From the NCBI RefSeq assembly GCF_024054175.1, contig NZ_JAMXLA010000001.1, forward strand, positions 1,113,341-1,177,340: a stretch of DNA of 64,000 bases. The letters are read 5' to 3'. Shown here piece after piece: positions 43,627-52,900 of this stretch (position 1 is its first letter; every line of letters begins with the position of its first letter). A model generated the notes under the pieces. It did not search any database. It saw only the letters and a list, made by a program, of their open reading frames with translations, and had not been told where the DNA came from. Source of the DNA: Flavobacterium sp. NRK1. GTDB taxonomy: Bacteria; Bacteroidota; Bacteroidia; Flavobacteriales; Flavobacteriaceae. Position numbers and translations under genes: made by a program.

Positions 43627-44205
43627 ATGTATTCAAAAGAAGATATAGAAAAATTAGCTAATACTATTATCTTTCTCGCAGAGAGAATTGAAGATCTGTC
43701 TAAAACAAAGCTTTTAAAGATTCTTTATATTTTAGATGAATTCTCAATTAAACAAACTGGGATACCATTTCTTAATCTAAAATATGAAGTTTGGCAATAC
43801 GGCCCTGTTGCGCAGGACATTTTTATTGATTTATCAGACGATCCTGTAATTTTAAAAGATTTTATATCATTAGAAAGATATGAAAATAAGACATATATTA
43901 AACCAAAAAAAGGATTTAATGATGATGAATTTTCTTCTAATGAGATAACTTTCTTAGAAAGAATAACTGAGGCATTAAAAAAACATCCTGCTTATGTCTT
44001 GGTTGATTTCACACATAAAAAGGATTCTCTTTGGTATAATACAGCATTAAAGCACAATCTTTTAGAAGCCTTTAATGAAGGATTTACAAATAGTTCTAAC
44101 ATTCAGTTAGACTTTACTGAACTTGTAAAGGATGAGCCTACAAAACTATCCAAGTATTTACATCATATGAGTCTTGAAAATAGTTTAAAGCAATTTAAAA
44201 CTTAA
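43627..44205 (+). CDS. Panacea-domain (DUF4065/SocA-like) antitoxin candidate
   Basis: A 192-aa stand-alone Panacea domain: KLANTIIFLAERIEDLSKTK, LLKILYILDEFSIKQTGIPF, YEVWQYGPVAQDIFIDL. The YGPVxxDI pattern matches the YGPVP-type signature of the DUF4065/SocA family. Unlike 29594-30604 it has no HTH or MqsA part. The partner is the gene 8 bp downstream. Panacea proteins neutralise diverse toxins in known systems. The segment is AT-rich compared with the phage genes, suggesting recent acquisition. Confidence 0.85.
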   Translation: MYSKEDIEKLANTIIFLAERIEDLSKTKLLKILYILDEFSIKQTGIPFLNLKYEVWQYGPVAQDIFIDLSDDPVILKDFISLERYENKTYIKPKKGFNDDEFSSNEITFLERITEALKKHPAYVLVDFTHKKDSLWYNTALKHNLLEAFNEGFTNSSNIQLDFTELVKDEPTKLSKYLHHMSLENSLKQFKT

Positions 44206-44213
44206 CTAGATGT

Positions 44214-44651
44214 ATGGGTGAGGGTACTTTATTGCACATTCCTAATTATGAATTTGAAAATGGGGAAAGAAAAAATAAATTTTTTCTTATCATACGAGAA
44301 ATTGAACATGTCCAGTTGATTGTTTCATTGCCATCAAGTATTGAATATTTACCTTCAGATATTGAGATCGTGCATGGGTGTATAGAACTCGAAAAAGCAC
44401 AGCAAACAACATATTGTTTTAAAGCTGAAAGAGTAATCGCATCTAATACAGCTTTCTCGTTTAAAAAAGACACTTATTTACATGGATGCTGGCTTCATGG
44501 CATCGACAAGACAGCTTTTTTTCAAAAATATTCAGTCGAAAATCTTCATTATGAGATTAAAGGAGTCATTGATCAACATGAATTAAATGCTATTAAGAAA
44601 TGTTTCAAGAATTCATGTGTTGTAAAGAATAAATATAAAAGATTATTATAA
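44214..44651 (+). CDS. PemK/MazF-like toxin candidate, Panacea partner
   Basis: A 145-aa protein. The N-terminus GTLLHIPNYEFENGERKNKF followed by FLIIREIEHVQLIVSLPSS resembles the first strands of the MazF/PemK/CcdB-like fold, in which a Gly-x-hydrophobic strand and a basic residue before FLII begin the barrel. A Cys/His-containing stretch (LHGCWLHGIDKTAFFQKYS) and a basic C-terminus follow. Coupling to the Panacea gene (8 bp) supports a toxin-antitoxin pair; antitoxin-first order differs from the other locus. The fold match is suggestive, not definite. Nuclease activity would be the prediction. Confidence 0.62.
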   Translation: MGEGTLLHIPNYEFENGERKNKFFLIIREIEHVQLIVSLPSSIEYLPSDIEIVHGCIELEKAQQTTYCFKAERVIASNTAFSFKKDTYLHGCWLHGIDKTAFFQKYSVENLHYEIKGVIDQHELNAIKKCFKNSCVVKNKYKRLL

Positions 44652-44846
44652 ATTATCCTTTCAATTAGTTCCACTGCAAAACCCATTGCAGTAAACACTC
44701 AAAAACCCACCGTACCTTTGTACTGTTGAAAATCATTAATCATTTAATGATTTAAAAATTGAACTATTCAGTAGTAAACTCAACCACAATTCTTCAATTA
44801 TTGATTTCCGGAAAATCAATCATCCAATTTTTCTTCCAGGTGTTTT

Positions 44847-44929
44847 GTCATCCTGACGAAGGAAGGATCTCAAAAAAGTTCAGGAATAACAAGAGATTCT
44901 TCACTTCATTATATTTCGTTCAGAATGAC
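44847..44929. repeat. complete family-A palindrome (inverted)
   Basis: Runs from GTCATCCTGACGAAGGAAGG, a half ending in GGATCT, to AGATTCTTCACTTC and TTTCGTTCAGAATGAC. It lies in the 363-bp gap 44652-45014 between the second TA locus and the protease gene. No gene in the gap. Confidence 0.85.
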
Positions 44930-45014
44930 AAAGTGCCCCAAGATTTGCCTTAAGATTTTATTCGGACAGCGCTATCAAATAACCAGATAACCAAGTCCGA
45001 AAATCCACAGCCAA

Positions 45015-46046
45015 ATGACAGGAAACATTTATATCTCCGGCCAGATAGGCACTTTTGACGGTGTTACGGGCGTAGAGCTTATTGATGTGATAGGACAGGT
45101 AAAAAAGCAGCCCAAAGCAACCGCCTATAACGTGCACATTAATAGCGAAGGCGGTCTGGTAGATGTGGGTTTTGACATTTACCATTACCTCAAATCGCTT
45201 GGCAAACCCGTTACCACTATAGGCAGCGGCATTGTAGCCAGCATAGCAACCGTAATTTTTATGGCGGGTACCAAAAGGCAGATACGTGAAAACACCCCTT
45301 TTATGATTCACCTTCCCTGGGGAGGTTCAATGGGCACTGCGGATGAGCTTGAGCACTTTGCCGACCAGCTTCGCGCCATAGAAAAGAAAATGGTAGGTTT
45401 TTATACCAAAGCCCTGAGCATAGAAGAGCAGGCTATTATGCCCCTGCTAAAAAACGAAACCTGGCTTACGGGCAAACAACTCTCCGCCCTGGGCTTTACC
45501 ACTACCCCGCAGCAGGTTAAGGCTGTAGCAAAAGCTTTCATAAAACCCAAAACTATCCCTATGAACGGAACGTTTACCGAGAAAGACAGGCACTGGATGG
45601 AAAGCCTGTTTGAGCGAGTGCTTGGCAAGTTCAAACACCACAACATGTTTAACAAAGTAATTCAGGATGCCACCGGTGCCGAAATCGACTTTACCGACCT
45701 GCCGGACGATGCAGCAATTGAAATTGGAGCCACCGCTACTGTAGATGGACAGCCTGCCGAAGGCGAATACCTTTTACCGGATGGATCTACTTATGTATTT
45801 ACAGCAGGCGAGCTTACTGAAATTATTGAACCCGAACAGGATGCCGAAGAAGCTGCTGCATTGCGTACAGAGAACAAAGCCCTTAAAAGACAGCTTACCG
45901 CTATTAAAAGTGAGGTGCTTGCCCTTAAACGCCAGGTAACATCGAACTTTAGTGTAGATGGCAAAAAAGCAGCATACCGCAAAGCAGGCGATGCCGATAA
46001 GCTGGCAGGAATGAAACAATATTTAAGATCTAAAAACAGAAAATAA
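45015..46046 (+). CDS. ClpP-type prohead protease fused to a scaffold-like C-terminus
   Basis: A 343-aa protein. Residues 1-165 are an S14 ClpP-fold serine protease: NVHINSEGGLVDVGFDIYHY, nucleophile Ser76 in GIVASIATVIFMAG, His99 in FMIHLP. The C-terminal half contains a spacer and a coiled coil (about 275-320, EEAAALRTENKALKRQLTA). Such fused coiled coils act as scaffolding in related phages. It starts the capsid operon and shares one base (stop/start) with the capsid gene. It trims the capsid during head maturation. Confidence 0.88.
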   Translation: MTGNIYISGQIGTFDGVTGVELIDVIGQVKKQPKATAYNVHINSEGGLVDVGFDIYHYLKSLGKPVTTIGSGIVASIATVIFMAGTKRQIRENTPFMIHLPWGGSMGTADELEHFADQLRAIEKKMVGFYTKALSIEEQAIMPLLKNETWLTGKQLSALGFTTTPQQVKAVAKAFIKPKTIPMNGTFTEKDRHWMESLFERVLGKFKHHNMFNKVIQDATGAEIDFTDLPDDAAIEIGATATVDGQPAEGEYLLPDGSTYVFTAGELTEIIEPEQDAEEAAALRTENKALKRQLTAIKSEVLALKRQVTSNFSVDGKKAAYRKAGDADKLAGMKQYLRSKNRK

Positions 46047-47104
46047 TGGCTCTTATAAACGCAGATGCTTTAACACTTAATGCCCGTGAGGCCGAAACGG
46101 TAAGCGAGGTAATTTTCAACAGGGTTTATAATGACTCAGACCTTGCCGAATATCATGAAATTGAAACAGGCATAGATGTAAAAACACAAATTGCCTTTGC
46201 CGGAAGACTGGGCCTTTTAGGTAAAAAAGCAACAGGCTGTACACCAAATGAAGCAGGAGGATTTGAACTGACTGAAAAATTCTGGACTCCCGTACTGGAA
46301 GATTTCCGTATCAAGCACTGCCAGGCAGATATGCCTGCCCTGCTTAAACTGTTTAGAAAATCGCAACGCATTAACCCCGACTTTTTTGATGCTGTAGGTA
46401 CTCAGGAATTTGGTGTAATTATATCGGCTGTAGAAACTGCAATGCTGGAAAACATGCACCGCAAAATATGGTTTAACGATACTGCGGCACAAACCGTTGC
46501 CGATGGCGGTGTATTTAAAAACGGAACAGACCTTGATTACTTCAACTCGTTTGATGGCCTTTTTAAACAGGTATTTACCGAAGTGCCAAGCAATGCCGCT
46601 AACCGCATAGACGTTTCGGCAAATGCCGGAACATCATACGCAGGCCAGGCACTTGCAGAAGATGCTGCCCTTGCCATTTTTGAAAAAATGGTTACTGCTG
46701 CCGATGAACGCCTTGTTTCTGCTGAAGATAGCTTTATTCTTGCAACACGTTCTTTAGCCGATAACTATCGTGCTACACTTCGTAATAAAAACCTTGGCTC
46801 AGGTTTCCTTGAAGTGGTTGAAGAAGGACGCCCTAAACTTTACTTTGATGGTATTGAAGTTAAAGTGCGTTACGATTGGGATCGTTACATAAAAACATAC
46901 CAGGACAACGGCACAAAATGGAACCTGCCTCACAGGGCTGTTTTTACAACAAAAAGCAACATTCCGGTAGGTACGCTAAGCGAGGAAGACCTTACCAAAC
47001 TTGATGTGTTTTTTGACAAAACACTTAAAACAAACATTATGGATGCTGCTTATACTATAGACGCCAAACATCTTGAAAGCTACATGACAGTAGCGGCGTA
47101 TTAA
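46046..47104 (+). CDS. major capsid protein
   Basis: A 352-aa protein directly after the prohead protease, the expected place for an HK97-fold capsid protein. Sequence support: an N-terminal helical arm (LTLNAREAETVSEVIFNRVY), AFAGRLGLLGKKATGCTPNE, FILATRSLADNYRATLRNK near 231-249 and the C-terminal VRYDWDRYIKTYQDNGTKW. It has no delta-domain extension of about 100 residues as in HK97; the fused protease C-terminus may serve as scaffold. It forms the icosahedral shell. Confidence 0.85.
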   Translation: MALINADALTLNAREAETVSEVIFNRVYNDSDLAEYHEIETGIDVKTQIAFAGRLGLLGKKATGCTPNEAGGFELTEKFWTPVLEDFRIKHCQADMPALLKLFRKSQRINPDFFDAVGTQEFGVIISAVETAMLENMHRKIWFNDTAAQTVADGGVFKNGTDLDYFNSFDGLFKQVFTEVPSNAANRIDVSANAGTSYAGQALAEDAALAIFEKMVTAADERLVSAEDSFILATRSLADNYRATLRNKNLGSGFLEVVEEGRPKLYFDGIEVKVRYDWDRYIKTYQDNGTKWNLPHRAVFTTKSNIPVGTLSEEDLTKLDVFFDKTLKTNIMDAAYTIDAKHLESYMTVAAY

Positions 47105-47169
47105 AAGTTGCTGTTTCAGGTTTAAAGTTTCAGGCTACTCACTCAACCTTGATGAGTATGAATAAGTTT

Positions 47170-47263
47170 TTCCCTCCTTTGGAGGGGTGGCTGAAAGCCG
47201 GGGTGGTATATAAATATTAAAACCACCCCACCCTACGGGTAACCCCTCCAAAGGAGGGGAGGT
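47170..47263. repeat. complete family-B palindrome in capsid operon
   Basis: TTCCCTCCTTTGGAGGGGTGG to CCCCTCCAAAGGAGGGGAGG with inner arms CCGGGGTGGT and ACCACCCC. It splits the capsid gene from the downstream tail/portal genes. Confidence 0.85.
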
Positions 47264-47302
47264 CCGAATCAATAATACTTCTCACAAAAAAACAAAAACA
47301 AC

Positions 47303-47902
47303 ATGCCAGTAGATTGCACAGGAAACCTAACCGCAGATATTTTATTTGACTGCGCTAATGCGCCAGTAGGCGGTATAGAACAAAACGTAATACTTATTGC
47401 TAAAGATGATATAGATACCGTAAACACCACAACCGATGCTACAAATCGTGTGCTGGTTAGTAACCTTCAGCTTAAAGCAGGAAAAACAGGTTATTTGCTT
47501 AGCGGTGTTAAACAAAGTAACGGCAAAGCGTGGGAGCTTGTAAAAAAAGAAAATGCTCCCGACAAATTTAAACACACCTTTAGTGGCGTGATTTTCAACC
47601 CAAGCGCAGCCAATAAATTACAGGCAGACAGCCTGGCAAAAGGCACTAAATATGTTGCGGTTATAGAGCAGGTTTGGAAAGGTGCAGACAGCAAAGATGC
47701 TTTTGAGGTACTTGGCTTAACAAGCGGCCTTGAGCTTATGACCATGACCAACAACTCTAAAGAAAACGACAACATGATTGTGTTTGAGCTTTCTTCTGCC
47801 GATGGTTATGAAGAAACTACAATGCCTCGTACCCTGCTTGATGTTGATTATGCTGCTACTAAAACAGCCTTTAACAACAAGTTCTTACAGGCTGCAGGAT
47901 AA
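47303..47902 (+). CDS. phage structural protein, tail tube candidate
   Basis: A 199-aa protein: MPVDCTGNLTADILFDCANA, VSNLQLKAGKTGYLLSGVKQ, FKHTFSGVIFNPSAANKLQA, FEVLGLTSGLELMTMTNNSK. A beta-rich core with little Cys fits a major tail tube subunit or a head decoration protein. It is preceded by a repeat insertion and followed 4 bp later by the next gene. Role inferred from size and neighbourhood only. Confidence 0.6.
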   Translation: MPVDCTGNLTADILFDCANAPVGGIEQNVILIAKDDIDTVNTTTDATNRVLVSNLQLKAGKTGYLLSGVKQSNGKAWELVKKENAPDKFKHTFSGVIFNPSAANKLQADSLAKGTKYVAVIEQVWKGADSKDAFEVLGLTSGLELMTMTNNSKENDNMIVFELSSADGYEETTMPRTLLDVDYAATKTAFNNKFLQAAG

Positions 47903-47906
47903 TACT

Positions 47907-48341
47907 ATGGATTTTACCACTATGGATATTGCCACCGTTACCCGTAATGTTACGGGTAGCGGTGAGCGCTATCTGGAGCTGTTCTTAAAAGAGTACACCT
48001 CTGTTTTTAACGAAAAGGTAAACCCCGCCTGCCCTAAATGTTTAACCCAATACCTGACAAGGTATAAAAACCATTACAAAGCCATGGCAAATACATGTAA
48101 TTACAGGCTTCATGCCAAATACGAAAACATTCCGCTGGAGTTTGGTTCACCAATATTGGTAAACAACAGCAATATAACTACCGAGTATGCTCTAAAGCTT
48201 TTAGCACATAATAACGGGCAGCGTTATTTCTCGCAAATACCAAAGGACGCAAAGCCAAAAAGCATCAGCAAAAAAACGAAAACGCGAAAAAACACCTCAA
48301 CTACTATACAAGATATTTCTGCAAATGAAACTGCCGAATGA
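47907..48341 (+). CDS. phage protein, CPKC-containing
   Basis: A 144-aa protein (MDFTTMDIATVTRNVTGSGE, YLELFLKEYTSVFNEKVNPA, CPKCLTQYLTRYKNHYKAMA, CNYRLHAKYENIPLEFGSP). The two Cys of CPKC could be a metal or disulfide pair. The upstream extension of the frame is out-of-frame within the previous gene, so the ATG at 47907 is chosen. It overlaps the portal gene by 4 bp (ATGA). The C-terminus is basic (KSISKKTKTRKNT). Function unknown; possibly head-related. Confidence 0.6.
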   Translation: MDFTTMDIATVTRNVTGSGERYLELFLKEYTSVFNEKVNPACPKCLTQYLTRYKNHYKAMANTCNYRLHAKYENIPLEFGSPILVNNSNITTEYALKLLAHNNGQRYFSQIPKDAKPKSISKKTKTRKNTSTTIQDISANETAE

Positions 48342-49489
48342 AAACGCTGCTGATAGATGTTTGGAAAAGGCTTACACCCTGGAGCAAATCGGCAGATGTG
48401 TATGCCAATGATACCGACAATGCCTACCCCGAACGTATGGACAGGCTTATAAACAATAGTGTAACGGCAAAATCGGCAGCCAGTATTATGGTGCAGTATC
48501 TCATCGGTAAAGGTTACGGACCCGAAAATGACAGTATTATTATCAATAAAGAAAAAAACCTTAAGCTCATTGATATAGCCGATGATATAGCCGACGACCT
48601 GGTAAAACAACGGGGGGTATTTATACACGTAAACTGGAACGCTCTTTACCAGATAAGCGACTTTAGCGTAATTCCGTTTGAATGGTGTCGCATTGGCCGT
48701 ACAGACAGTAATGATTATGCCGGAAAAATTGCCATTTGCAAAGAGTGGCTTAAACCCAAAAAAGCTGACATACAACTTATAGATGTTTTTAATCCGCGTA
48801 AAAAAGTAATTGATGCCCAGGTAGAAAAAGCCGGCGGATGGGAACATTACAAAGGGCAGGTGCTTTTTGTAAATATGGATACTAAACTGCTTTATCCATT
48901 ATCGCGAATAGATTCAGTAGCCGAAGATTGCGATAGCGAAGCACAGGCATCGGTTTATAAAAACAGATTACTGCGCAAAGGTTTTTTTGGCAATACGCTT
49001 GTAGTAACACGTCCGCTTGTTGGCGAAGGGCTGGATAGCAAAGCCCTGATGGATGCCGAAAGTGAAAGAGAACAATTTCAAAAAGCTATTAAAGACAGTC
49101 TGGGCGCCGAAAACACAGGCGGGGTTTTATGCCTTGAGATGGATTTTGCAGGTGAAAAACTGGAAGATGCAATTCTGATAAAACAAATTGAAAGCAAAAT
49201 TGACGACAAGCTTTTTAATTACACCGAAACCAGCGTACGCGAAAATATACTGGTAGCCTTTAACAATCTTCCGGCAGGACTTATAAAAACAAACGAATCG
49301 GCATTATTTGGCAATTCGGGTGAAGCCATTCGTGAAATGAAGCGTACGTATTGGGAAAACACCACCAAAGAGCGCAGTTTGCTTACATCGGTCATTAATC
49401 AGTTACTGTCACGATCGCAGGATTTTTCAAGCCTTATAGTAGAACCTCTTAAACTAATTGAAGATGCAGCAATTAATAACACGGAGTGA
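48338..49489 (+). CDS. phage portal protein
   Basis: A 383-aa protein with the features of Bacteroidota portal proteins: NAYPERMDRLINNSVTAKSA followed by IMVQYLIGKGYG, a wing region, VIPFEWCRIGRTDSNDYAGK, and the stem/crown LIKTNESALFGNSGEAIREM near 325-345. It forms the dodecameric ring for DNA entry and the terminase docking site. It lies downstream of the capsid gene rather than next to terL, an unusual position. Coupled to upstream and downstream genes by overlaps. Confidence 0.82.
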   Translation: MKTLLIDVWKRLTPWSKSADVYANDTDNAYPERMDRLINNSVTAKSAASIMVQYLIGKGYGPENDSIIINKEKNLKLIDIADDIADDLVKQRGVFIHVNWNALYQISDFSVIPFEWCRIGRTDSNDYAGKIAICKEWLKPKKADIQLIDVFNPRKKVIDAQVEKAGGWEHYKGQVLFVNMDTKLLYPLSRIDSVAEDCDSEAQASVYKNRLLRKGFFGNTLVVTRPLVGEGLDSKALMDAESEREQFQKAIKDSLGAENTGGVLCLEMDFAGEKLEDAILIKQIESKIDDKLFNYTETSVRENILVAFNNLPAGLIKTNESALFGNSGEAIREMKRTYWENTTKERSLLTSVINQLLSRSQDFSSLIVEPLKLIEDAAINNTE

Positions 49490-49961
49490 TATAGCAAAAT
49501 ACAGGCAGATATCTAAATCATCTAATGATGCCAAGCTCAACGAAATGATTCTTGATGCACAAATTCTGGACCTTCAGCCGCTCATTGGCGAAAGCTTGTA
49601 TAATAAATTAATTGCCGCCCCTGCTGATTATGATGATTTAATGAATGGCGGGCTTTATGAAACTGATGGTATTGGTTACACTAACTACGGACTTAAAATG
49701 GTACTTGTTTATTTTGCTTACGCCAGGCATATTATGTTTTCATCGGTAACCGATACAGCTTATTCGGTAGTAGAAAAACTGAATGATACAAGCCGCCCGG
49801 CAGAAACATCTTCCAAAAAAACAATTTACTGCCTTAACCGCGATGCTGCCTTTCAGATTTGGGAGAACGTAAAAAAATACCTCATAAGAACACGTCAAGC
49901 CGATTTTAATTCTTGCCAAAACATTGCCGCTACAGGCTTAAGATTCAAAAAAATAGTATAG
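49464..49961 (+). CDS. head-tail connector-like protein (DUF6712 type)
   Basis: A 165-aa helical protein: LITRSDIAKYRQISKSSNDA, LDAQILDLQPLIGESLYNKL, YGLKMVLVYFAYARHIMFSS, YCLNRDAAFQIWENVKKYL. The LQPLIGESLYNKL and FAYARH motifs are typical of this gp6-like connector group. The ATG at 49464 is preferred over the TTG at 49458. It overlaps the portal gene end by 26 bp and ends 1 bp before the fibre gene. Confidence 0.75.
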   Translation: MQQLITRSDIAKYRQISKSSNDAKLNEMILDAQILDLQPLIGESLYNKLIAAPADYDDLMNGGLYETDGIGYTNYGLKMVLVYFAYARHIMFSSVTDTAYSVVEKLNDTSRPAETSSKKTIYCLNRDAAFQIWENVKKYLIRTRQADFNSCQNIAATGLRFKKIV

Positions 49962-49962
49962 C

Positions 49963-52900
49963 ATGACTTCTATATTTTCCCTCAACGACAAACACTTTAC
50001 ATTAAACGGCATACAATATTTCAGAAATTACATTTCGGCAGTACATGGTAATAAGGTAGAACTTTATAATTGCTACGAACGCAAAGATGTGCTTGTTCCG
50101 TTAACTCATTTTTCAGATTTTACAGTAGATGGTTCCACATTTAGCTCTGCAGCAGAACTACAGGCAGCATTGTTAGATATAACATATTCCAGATTAACTA
50201 CCGGCGACAGCTCGGGTATAGATCAGAACAATGTAGGTAAAGTAATAAGCGCAGGAAATATAGGTCCGCTTGCCTCAGGTTCTGAAATGGTAAATGCCAT
50301 AGCCGATGCACTGAATACAAAAATAATTACCATAACTGCCAAAGACACTCCGGTTATTGTAACAGCATCACTATTAAGTACATCAGGAACATCTACTTAT
50401 ATTGCAAAGAGATACAGGTATTTATTTAAACCCGGTAAAGGCAATTGGGGGCTTAATGGAACATCTGTTACCGCTTCACATCTGGAATTAATGAATATTG
50501 AAAATTATCTTATAGATGATTTATTAAGAGAGCCAAACGCCATTATAGAAAATCTAGGCGATCTGCCCGATGGTAATTTTATAGCTGCTGCCAATGCATC
50601 GCAATGGGATTTTTCAGATTCCGGTACAGAAGATGAAACAGGAATAAAAACCTTTTACTTTAACTACTCCAGCGATAATGTGCTGTATTTTGTTCAGTTT
50701 ACAGGTACTCCCGGCCTTTATGGGCAAGGAGAAACCCAATTTACCGCTGCCGATTTTGTAGCAACCACAAATAATGAAGTTACTGAAACTCCAACTCTTG
50801 AAGATGTATTAGCGCAGGGAGGTAACATAAATGTATCTCAGCTTACTAATAATGGCGACGGAACATCGCCATATACAACTGTTGCAAAATTAAATGGCCT
50901 GTCAGTATCTATTAATCAGGCTGCTGCCGAATTATATCTTAAAAATAGTGAAGGCAGCACACTTGCAACGGTAAGCCTGGGCTTTTTGAATAATGAAGGA
51001 ACAACTTTCTTTTTTAATGAAGCCACGAAAAAACTGGAGTTGAAAAATGATGCAGGAATTGTTCTGAGCCAGATTCCTGTAAGTGCATTTGTATCAAATC
51101 TAATGCAATCGGTAGATTTTAATGGATCAACTCCCCAAAAGCTGGAATTTAAAGATGCAACAGGCACTGTTGTTGATTATATAACTATTACCCTTAATAA
51201 TGTCGGAGGATTAAACGCAGCGTTGGCTTTAAAAGCAAATTTAGATTCGCCTGCTTTGGCTGGAGTTCCTACAGCACCAACCGCACCAGTAGGCACTAAT
51301 ACAACGCAAATAGCAACAACAGCATTTGTAAAAGCTGCATCAGATGCTAAAGTATCTCAAACAATTACAGATGGGGTTACCACTTCATCTCCAAGTGAAA
51401 ATGCTGTTTATGACAACTTTAAAAGATATATTGTAACTACAGAAATTGACCTAAATAATTACAGGGAGAGCGGCCAATACATTGTTCCGAATACCGGTTT
51501 AATTAATTTCCCATCAGGTTGGGCACAAGGAAGAAAAATTTTATATGTTTCAGGAGATATAAATGGTACTTATTGCTCACAAATTATACATGATCTTGTT
51601 ACCGGTTTAATGGCATGCAGGAAACTATATAACAATATATGGTCAGGTTGGGAAGAGATTGCCACCAATTCAAACGTGGTGCATACTACAGGCACAGAGT
51701 TAATTAACGGGGCTAAAACATTTAATACAATAAGTGCTTTCAATGAGGGTATTTATAATGGTAGTTCCGGTGGTATTCATTTATTAAAAAATGCTTATTA
51801 CAATTATACCAACGGTTATTTTATTCAAACTGATATACCTGCATATAGTAATACAATGTTTGAATTATATATAAGAGGTAATGGTTATAATGCTAATTTA
51901 ACTACACCTACACCATCTATTGATACTATCATACATGGATATACTTATGGAACAAGTAATTCTATTGTTTCAACAAATGGTTTAGCCAAAGGTAAAAAGT
52001 TTAATGTTGATGTATTTCACTATGGTGGTTTTGTTTGTTTTTGGTTTAATATTGCTGATGCCTATCAAACAGTTAGATTTGAACTAGGTACTCAGCTTAA
52101 TCTTAGAAAAATAACAAGTGTGACTAACGCTGTAAAGCCTATAACTGGAGTAACAGATAGTTTGACAATTATCCCAATAAATACTTGGAACAGTCAGGAT
52201 ATGGCTATTAATATTGCAAATGATGATTGGAACAATATAAGTAAAACAGGGTTTTACTTAAATACATCTTCAGCCTCTCCCAATTTACCTGTTGCTGAAA
52301 GCAATTTATCATTAATACATATATCTTCAGGGGGCTCCCAGGCTACACAGATAGTCACTTCAAGTAATAACTCATTTAGAAGATACAGAAATTCTTCTGG
52401 AGTTTGGAGTGCCTGGATAAAACTTTGGAGTAATTCAGATTTTACAACAGTCGATATAACCAATTGGAATACAGCTTACAATAGAGGTGATTTCAAAAAT
52501 TATGGTATTGGAATAGGGGCCAGTGGCGATGGTAAAGTATTTCCGGGTACAGATGCAAATGATACAAATGTTTTAAATGGTATTTATTCTGTTGGTACTG
52601 GGATTGTGGCAAACTTACCAGGAAGTAACTCAGGTACGCTTATAGTAGAAAGATATACTAACTATATTACACAAAAGTTTCAGGCTATTAATTCGGGCGA
52701 TGTCGTTAAAATGTATATTAGACACTATAAACCCGCAAGTACCTCCTGGACGCCATGGAGAGAAATATGGACTAATGAAAATCTTACGCCCACGGATTTG
52801 ACCAATTGGAATCAGGCATATAATAACTATGTTCCTAATACCTATTTAAGCCCAAGGAGTTCTGTAACCTTTAATGGCGATGTGAATGAGTTACCTAAAG

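Noticed and set aside
44759..44953. 64-aa plus-strand frame
   Set aside because: Covers the family-A palindrome at 44847-44929 and has no coding character.
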